DNA of 64,000 nucleotides from NCBI GenBank assembly GCA_029945375.1, contig CM057062.1:124001-188000 (forward strand), given 5' to 3'. Positions 56,715 to 64,000 of this stretch are shown here, in pieces. Under the pieces are notes generated by a model. That model was not told the origin of the DNA. It ran no database searches and saw only the letters and a program-made list of their open reading frames with translations. The stretch's first letter is position 1. Every line of letters starts with the position of its first letter. A program made the translations under genes and the position numbers. Source of the stretch: Agaricus subrufescens (Eukaryota; Basidiomycota; Agaricomycetes; Agaricales; Agaricaceae).

Positions 56715-58128
56715 TTATACAGCCTCATGGAATTTACTCTGCTCCTCGTCTTGGTTCTTGTCCTCAGATAGCTTGCAAGCCACCATTATCATCGAGGAGA
56801 TGTTCTCTCTACACGGCAATAGTCCGACTTTGCTCTTCTACAGAAAGCATATATCCGCTATCTGCGTGGGATCTCCGACCCTGAAAAAGATGTACAAGAC
56901 CGTATATCGATAACGGTTTGATTCCTATACATCTGATCAGCATACGCGTCGGAGAAATTAAATAAGAATACGCCTTGCCCAATAGGACTAAAAGTAGTTG
57001 ACATCCAAATACAGTCGCGAAGAGGCCACTGATAAATGTCCAAGCACCTCCGAGTAGAGCAAACCCACTAAGTACCGAAATACTAGATTTCTCTTTTTGA
57101 ACTTCATATTCAAGTTGTACGGCGGGTAAACCTCCTTGATATGTCAACCGTAAGGTTGCTATGTCATCACTCGGGTTGAATTTGTAGGGTCTGCGTCCGG
57201 TATGAGAGCCTGGATGTTCGCAACCAAACGCCGATCGAACTGTTTTGTTATCGAGTCAGTAAAACGAATATAAATTACCTAAGATCGCGACAGACATGAG
57301 GTATTCCAAATACCAGATCTCTTGAGCTCGCGTAAGTGTCCCGAAATGAGTAAAATGTTGTTTCGAAAAGATGAAAACCTGGGTATAGCTGTGTTGACAG
57401 AGTTGCCAAGTCATCACACTTGGGGGTCACTGCCTGTTTCGACCCAAGAAATAAGATAGCTACCCAAACCGCCTCTTGAAAGTATTTTCTCCAAGCAAGA
57501 GGAACCATTGTCCAAGCCTTGAGTCTCGCCAGTAACCTTCTATGCTGCCATGATTTTCAACAAAATCATATGTGGACCTCAGTGTCTGATACTTTGAGGC
57601 GCGGAGATTCCAAATCGTGAATACGAAAGAAGCAACGATAGATAACCAAAGGAACGCTAATGCGAAGATGCATATCATGATGCTAAAAGCATCAGATTTG
57701 GTGATTAGCATGGTTTCGGCGATCAGATACCCAGTAACAAGAGTATGCGTCCAAATCATCAACAAAGGCGTTGGTTATCTTGTTTTGTTGAAACTCACCA
57801 AAACCAAGCTCGGTGGTAGAATATGTGAAATCAGATCTAACCGACCACTGCCTTCTCTGCCAAAGCCTAGTAAAAGAGTACATCAGCCTAAGTGAAAAGT
57901 CTGCATCTTGACCTTGTCAGATCACCTAAGGATATGGTGAAGCGAAATCAAAATTGGGACTATCGAAAGTCCTATCAATATACTTTATGTCAAAACATCG
58001 TTCTGAAAAAGTTGTTGTCCAAATATTACGTTTATCAGGACAGAGAATAAACTGCTTATTATGGTTGTGCGTAACGCAATTTCTCGCGTCGCGAGAGGTA
58101 TGAGGTACGTTTTAGGAGAGTTTACCAT
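56715..58128 (-). pseudogene. Multi-pass membrane protein E, heavily damaged family copy
   Basis: Minus-strand family member. Exon 1 from ATG 58128 reads MVNSPKTYLIPLATREIALR and has an in-frame TAA at 57985-57987. Exon 2 (57866-57799, LWQRRQWSVRSDFTYSTTE) is kept. The exon 3 acceptor AG is replaced (CTTG before VTGYLIAE). Exon 3 is otherwise whole. Exons 4, 5 and most of 6 are deleted: sequence jumps from intron 3 to LSTQLYPGFHLFETTFYSF. Exon 7 has a frameshift before ATLRLTYQGG. Its donor is GC instead of GT. Exon 8 keeps GIKPLSIYGLVHLFQGRRSH but has a TAG before REHLLDD and a later frameshift. Clearly not functional. Confidence 0.8.
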
Positions 58129-59066
58129 TAGCAGTGGAAGAGTAGGCAAAACGAAGGAATATGATAGTTTGGGCTGGATAAAGAAAGAGACGACAACGGC
58201 TATGGAGAGAGCGTGTAAAATCGGAAATGTCCAGAAATATTGAATGGAATGGGCCTTGTACTTGTTTCAGCGTGTGGTTACGCATCAGATCATTATCAGA
58301 CCTTTGATGTTTGTCCAGCGCCTTCATTCACATCCTGACTGAGGCATTCGAATCGTCTACAGACGTATGTACTTGGAGGTGACGCGAGGGTTCCGCTGTA
58401 TCTGTAAGTATGTACAAACGTAGCCACTCTCGCCGTATGCATTACGCTTTCCCCCACAAAGTCGTTTAGTGTCAACGACTTCAAGGGAGCTAAGACCAAA
58501 ATGTCGTGGTACGGGAAAACGTCTTCTATTGATATACTATCAGGTTCATGATACACGTCAACGGAACTTTGCGCCTCTTGCAGGTCTCATGATGGTGAGG
58601 CGGACTAGGCCTGATTCACTTAGCTCCTGTAACAAGCTCAGCGGTCCTATAGTGAATAAGATTGTCCCTGATTTGCTCGAGAAGTATCATTGACACTTGT
58701 CACTGGTTCGACCATATGTTACCAGGAAATCTCAAGTATTCTTTTTCCTATCAGTGGTCGAAACTAGATTGAAAATGCTTGACGCTCTCAAAGGATGGTC
58801 TAAAATTGTCCAATTCAATCGGGATCAATCATAGAACATAGAATCCACTTAGTATCCTAAATTACACAAGTTTCTCAATTCGACAAGTATTTCAACTAGT
58901 TCACATCAACGTAGCATCATCGATACGACAAACGTCAAAGAAGACACACATACATACACGGCAGACTGAGTCCAGAATGAAGTAATCAAGAAAACTTCAC
59001 TTAGTTCAAGGGATCGAGTTGTAGAAAGAGTGCTTAGTGTCCACTGGTACAACCGTTGCTGACAAT
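58129..59066. other. Spacer between laccase 2 and membrane pseudogene E
   Basis: No supported coding sequence. An 86-codon minus frame at 58296-58556 has no motif. Confidence 0.45.
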
Positions 59067-61291
59067 TTAGACGCCGCCAGCGTGTTTGACAAAGTCTGGT
59101 TGATTATCCCAGACAGGACACAGTGCGTCCCAATCCGCTAAAGGCGCGTTATGAGCTTCGTATCGAGAACAGGGACACGAAATCACGAACCAGGAACGGG
59201 GCTATTTACTGAAGCGGTTTGATCGGGGGCCTCAGCGAAAACAATTGCAAAGCCACTGATTAAAGATAATGAATCATAATCATTGTCAATTGCTTGTCGA
59301 CTTACGCAGCGAGATGGAATTCAATATGGCTGGGGAAAAATCAGTGATTAGAGTGAGAATCAACTTCCGAAATGCAAATAAAGTCACCAGTGGAGGATCC
59401 AAGGGCCGGGATTATCGGCCTTGAAACGGATAGAAACTATGCCACCGTCGACATTACCGAGGCTCACTGTATCCCTTACGACAGGATTGTCGTAGTTGTA
59501 CGTGTCAGAGTTAGCGTCCCGAATGACATTGAAGTTGTGCTATTTTTGCGATTATCAGCATTGACATCTCCTCTTCGCAGAGATACACCAAGCACTTACA
59601 CCATGGAGATGGAACGGATGGGGGCCTACAGGGAAATTGCTCGGGAAATTGACCTGGATAGTTTGGCCCCTTTGTATAGTGTATACAGACCCTTTAGGAA
59701 GCAGGTCATGAGCATTCATCGCCCCGCTCAGAATTTGAAGCAAGACTGGAACAGTAGGAGGAATGAAAGTGACATTATTTATGGTAAAGTTTCCAAGTTC
59801 ATTGAATCCAAATGTCAAATTGAAGACTTGATCAGCACCGTTAGGAGTGCGGTCCCCCGGAACAGGAATAGGTGGCGACGGGCGAAGGTTGGCCTGAACA
59901 AGAGGATTGGAGAGAGGTGATCTCTGAGTAGACGGCTCCGCAAACGGATTCGCTCCGAGGTATCTGAGAATAGCAGAATTAACTCCACCTGCGAAAGTCC
60001 CGGCCAAGTTTCTGCTGCCCGTGTCCGGAAGTGCACGAATCCAATAATTGTTTATAGGTTGATTAGCATTCAGTATAAGAGAATAGCGCTGAGCTGTTCC
60101 CCAGGTTTAATGTATATCTATTATTATATTTTGCAGGCTATGAACTCACCGGCAAAGATCTGCACATTATCAACAGTCTGGGGCTCTAGCGTAACCCCAT
60201 CGGCTTCGATAACAGTGAGAGTATGACCATCGATTGAGAAGATAAAGTTGGGATCGCAGGAAATGGAAACAAGACGAAGGCGATAGCGTCTTCCTCTTAT
60301 GACGTTGATAACGGTTAGTGGGGAACGAGGTCCAGTAGGATACCGCCCTAAACCATTGATCAGAGTGCTATCCGCGAATGCGGGAGCGTTGAGTAAGTCG
60401 ACAGCGGGAGTGTGGTACCTAGGAGAATGTATATATCAGACTTTGTATACAATAAATGAAATGATAAATATCACCATTCCGATAATGTGATGATAGTGGA
60501 TTCTTCAAGTAATCTTCGTCAGGATGTCGGGAACGGTGACAATGGAACTTACCATCATCAACTGTGAGAGAAATCTCAGTCCCTGCGACCAGATAGTGAT
60601 GAAACACTTACCATCATACAGTGACTTATGAGGATCATCTGGGTCATAGATAACCAAGGCGCCTCGGACGCCGTCACAGTATTGTACACCTGAGATATGC
60701 TAAGCCCTTTTTAAATCTATCTAACACAACAAACACACCAATGTGGGAATGGTACCAGTAAGTACCGGTTTGCTCAACTGGAAAATTATACTCGAAACTT
60801 TCCAAAGGTGCAATAGGACATTGAGTAACCCCATGGACTCCGTCCATAAAGTTAGTCCCAGCCTGAAAGATGCCATGCCAATGCTGCGTACAATGTCTCT
60901 GAGTCAGATGTTTTGTCCATGGGTGATATCAAGCATACTAACGATTGTAGTTCCAAGAATTTCACCCTGATCAATCAGGGCGTTGATCACCCTCATAATT
61001 ACCCTGTCACCCTAAGGCGGCATCAGACAAACAATGGCCATGAGTATATATGAAAGCTCGCCTTCTGCACCCTGATAGCAGGTGCGGGGTTTACACCATT
61101 GATGACCGAGGCCCTATAGAGATATGTTAGTGTGTGCTGCTATGCTAAAGCAATACCTACGTGCGAAAAAAGCCGTCAGGTGCGATTAGTAGGTTAGCAA
61201 CGTTAAGGACACCGATTGGGCCAATGGACACCGCGGCCAAAGGAGTCGCCGCCCATACGAGAAGGAAATTGAACAATAGGTTGAGCCTCAT
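59067..61291 (-). CDS. Laccase 2 (multicopper oxidase)
   Basis: Starts at ATG 61291 with a signal peptide ([20 protein letters not shown]). Copper motifs in order: [15 protein letters not shown] (L1), YWYHSHIG (L2), HPFHLHG (L3) and [12 protein letters not shown] (L4). It keeps the exon plan of laccase 1, including exons of exactly 52 and 69 nt, the GC-AG intron between them, the 9-nt exon (60553-60561) encoding VDD, and an atypical GTTCGT donor before the final exon ([10 protein letters not shown], ending HAGGV). There is no Ser/Thr tail. L4 has Glu where most laccases have Asp (HCHIDxH). Secreted phenol oxidase in the family. A TATAAG box lies near 61,370 on the minus strand. Confidence 0.88.
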
Positions 61292-64000
61292 TCTCTCTGT
61301 GAGAAGACTGAAGTGGGGAATAAGGACAAGGTCGTGAAGACGCCAAAAAACGGAGCACTTGAACTTGACTTATATTGCGAAACCTGGCTAGAACAAACGC
61401 CGCTCGAAGCACAATACATATTGACCATCAAGTTAGGCAGAGAAGCTTCGCCGAACTTAGGGTCAAAAGTTCGCCATAAGCTTGGTGATCCCTTCTTTCT
61501 CGCTAACACAAAGAGCGGTATTATCGAAAATAACTCGTCCCATTCCCAGGCAGCACGTCCATGAGGTCTTTTCTTTTTCACGGGGTCATGTCTGAGAACG
61601 GAATGGTATTATATTGAAGTCCAAGCCTAGGGCGTGACACATGACATTGAGGTGTAGAAAAGCCCTCCGTAGCCCCGCCCTAGTCAACAAGGCAGTTCTT
61701 AGAAACTAGGAGGGGCTCTCTGGCTGTCGCAGTAATATTGTAATCCCGGCCCGTCGAGCCGGGTCGCTATAGACAAATCATCACCAAGGCCAAGTGATTG
61801 ACCACCGAGATACACTGGAATGACAAGCATGAGTTTATGACATGCTCCACCGGATGAGAATAACTGACTTTCCCTGCAATACAGAAAATTCGCGGCCTCA
61901 AAAAGCAAAGTCCAACGGTAGGTTCAAAATCTTTTCTTTGCTTCGTCATGGTTCTAGGCTTGCTCATTTTCACATCCAAGTACTAGAATCATTTTTCCCC
62001 TCACAAATCAAGCAGAGTTTCGTGTTCTTCGGAATAAACAAAGCTTAACCTTACGGGGCTGTAGAGATGTCGAGGATCAGCCAAGCACAATGCGTCAAAT
62101 ACTCTTCGCCGATCAGGGGAGGGGAAACGCAATGCGATTGACCTATAACAAACAAAAATGACACCGAAACTTTCGTTCAATCCATAAATGAGAGCCAGTG
62201 CGTACGATACGATATTCGTGGGAAACGCAGATGATAACACCTCGATTCAATAACTGGAATCTGAGAAGAGGGGGTGCTTCGTCACTAAGGTGTGAAAGCG
62301 CAGATGACAGATAAAGGGAAGCCTAGAACACAAAGAAACTGCAGCTCTAAGAGGAACCAGGCAATGAACGATGAATCTAATCCATAGACTTAGTATGAAA
62401 GCCTCATCGTTAGCCTGAGGCAGATATGCTTCTAGGAGAACTGATATTCCAGAACGAGCTAAATAACTTACCTGGGTTTTAGTGTAGTAGATGTTAATGA
62501 AATGCAATTCTTGCCTAAAGCATTTTTCGTGGAGCAAAAGCACTGAAATCTTCATTGTCCATGGCATCTAGTGGATTCAGAAGCTGATTTCATGCAGCGT
62601 GGGTAACAAGTGTACTGGCCATCATGTCTCGAACAAGAAGGGAGATGAGCAAGATAACGAAAAGGGCTTAGCCGGATAGAAATTGCCTGGAAATTGCTCA
62701 TGATCACGAGCGATTACATCATCATCCTATCTATTACCGAGGCTCTTGACATACTCATCGTCATACTATCCACTTGTTATTTTACAAGATACAGGACAAG
62801 ATTGCCTATGGTACAGCTGAGTTAGGCGTTGTTCTCATTTGGTATCTATTTCAAAATGGCACGACACACATGATTGGCTGAAATCCACGGCGATTATATG
62901 ATGCAAACACAAGATGATAGACTGCATGGTCTACTTCCCATCACCGCCACAAACGTGAGTTAATTTAGCCTTGGAACTCCGGGTGGAAATGAAGGAATCA
63001 TAAAGATAATCCGAAAGCAATTTGCCGCATTCTTCATACCCCGATGTGTGTTATTGATTATCGTCTTACTTTCTTTTAAAAGGATAGTAAAATGAACGAA
63101 GTCGAATGAGTAATCCCGTGGCACTAACGCCTTTCGGCGGCGACAAAATATGGGGTGCACATCTGCATATTCGAAATCCAGAGTGGACTTTCTCTCGGCG
63201 AGTGCGTGAGTTAACTGAGGCAAGGCAACAAAATTGTATATCCATACAGCTCCTGGGGCAAATCACGCACTTATTCAACTCCCCCGCCACATTTAAGCTG
63301 TTCCCCGCACCGTTTGGCAGGTTCTTTTCTTGATTTCTGGTACCTATCCAACATATCGGCGCACCCATCCACACCTGGAGCTCCTCCGGCGCACACCTCC
63401 CCCCTGTTTTTTCTAGCAAGAAGCTGCTTTACTGGAACCCAAGTCTCAATGCATGTAATCAGCGCAGAGCTCAAGCACTCCGAAGAGGAGAAACATATTT
63501 CCGCATCTGCGTTTTTTATGCCCTTCGAAAGGTGTGAGCAGACGGAACCACCCTGTAAGAAGCTTCTTCTGCTGGAAACTTGGTCATGTATCCAAATAAC
63601 CAGAGTGATTTCAAGGCGAAACCAACCGTTGCAGTTGGCTTCAGTGTGCGCCACTTGGTCATACGGTAACATCGTTGCCCTTATAATTCCCTACAGTTGC
63701 TTGTTTACTTCTATCGTCTATTTCAAGAGTCCTTCGGGACAAGAAAAAACACCTTTTATTCACTTGTAGTACAGAGTAGATATATCAAAATGAATGTCAG
63801 ACTGAGTTCATCGGGATTCGTCAGCCCCACACCCAAAAGACCATAAGATCGTGCTTAAATGAAACTGTCGGTACAAAGTTCGGGCATCAGTACGTCAATG
63901 ATCAATACAGTTCTACTGTTTGCAATGCGATAAGGATACAACTTGATTTCTTTCGAGGGACATGCAGAGGAAATTGGCAATCATTGCACTCGGTCGAAGA
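61292..64000. other. No supported gene in the right end
   Basis: Short frames on both strands, largest 151 codons at 63314-63769, with no motif, splice-compatible neighbours or paralogues here. The part just right of 61,291 is the laccase 2 promoter. Confidence 0.4.

Noticed and set aside
59372..59920. 182-codon plus frame
   Set aside because: Antisense to laccase 2 exons, which carry clear copper motifs on the minus strand.

Overview
The window reads as the genome of a mushroom-forming basidiomycete (Agaricomycete). The reasons are genes cut by many 50-70 bp introns with GT...CTRAY...AG signals, two multi-exon laccases plus a laccase relic, several F-box/leucine-rich proteins, a nuclear COX5-type gene with a mitochondrial presequence, and Ty1/copia elements primed by the half initiator-tRNA-Met site. 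No ribosomal RNA, confident tRNA, or bacterial feature was seen.

Layout. 0-0.7 kb: the 5' end of a minus-strand copia element (Copia-3) sits inside the last exon of a gene whose remainder lies left of the window. 1.3-2.5 kb: a decayed minus-strand coding relic. 3.3-15.6 kb: two tandem members (A, B) of an unrecognised multi-pass membrane family; B is split by Copia-1 (8880-15445, TSD TTGGG). 16.3-25.7 kb: an F-box gene split by a TIR element (TSD AGT) that itself carries Copia-2 (17843-24983, TSD TGTCC). 26.6-35.9 kb: membrane gene C (with a transposon-swollen intron), two F-box genes, membrane gene D. 36.1-37.7 kb: a further F-box-like gene on the minus strand. 37.9-42.9 kb: a laccase relic and laccase 1, which has an unusual Ser/Thr repeat tail. 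43.9-45.4 kb: COX5 and a small two-TM protein. 47-53.9 kb: a repeat-containing small protein, a seven-TM family gene with an apparent frameshift, and a secreted FAD-linked oxidase. 55.4-58.1 kb: a frameshifted F-box gene and a heavily damaged membrane-family copy (E). 59.1-61.3 kb: laccase 2. The last 2.7 kb shows nothing I can support.

The most interesting system is the membrane family. Six loci (the left-edge tail, A, B, C, D, E) share an eight-exon structure with conserved intron phases, about six predicted TM helices, a large ectodomain between TM5 and TM6, and a cytosolic tail beginning GIKPLSIYGLVHLFQRRRSL. I do not recognise the family. Three of the copies (B, C, E) are followed at once, on the same strand, by an F-box gene, which suggests a co-duplicated module. 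The retrotransposons are also informative. The translated Gag of Copia-2 seems to obtain its AUG by splicing out a leader intron that spans the LTR end and the primer-binding site. Copia-1 shows the same kind of intron, and Copia-3 begins Gag at the ATG inside the primer-binding site. Nonsense and missense lesions in the young elements are mostly C:G to T:A changes.
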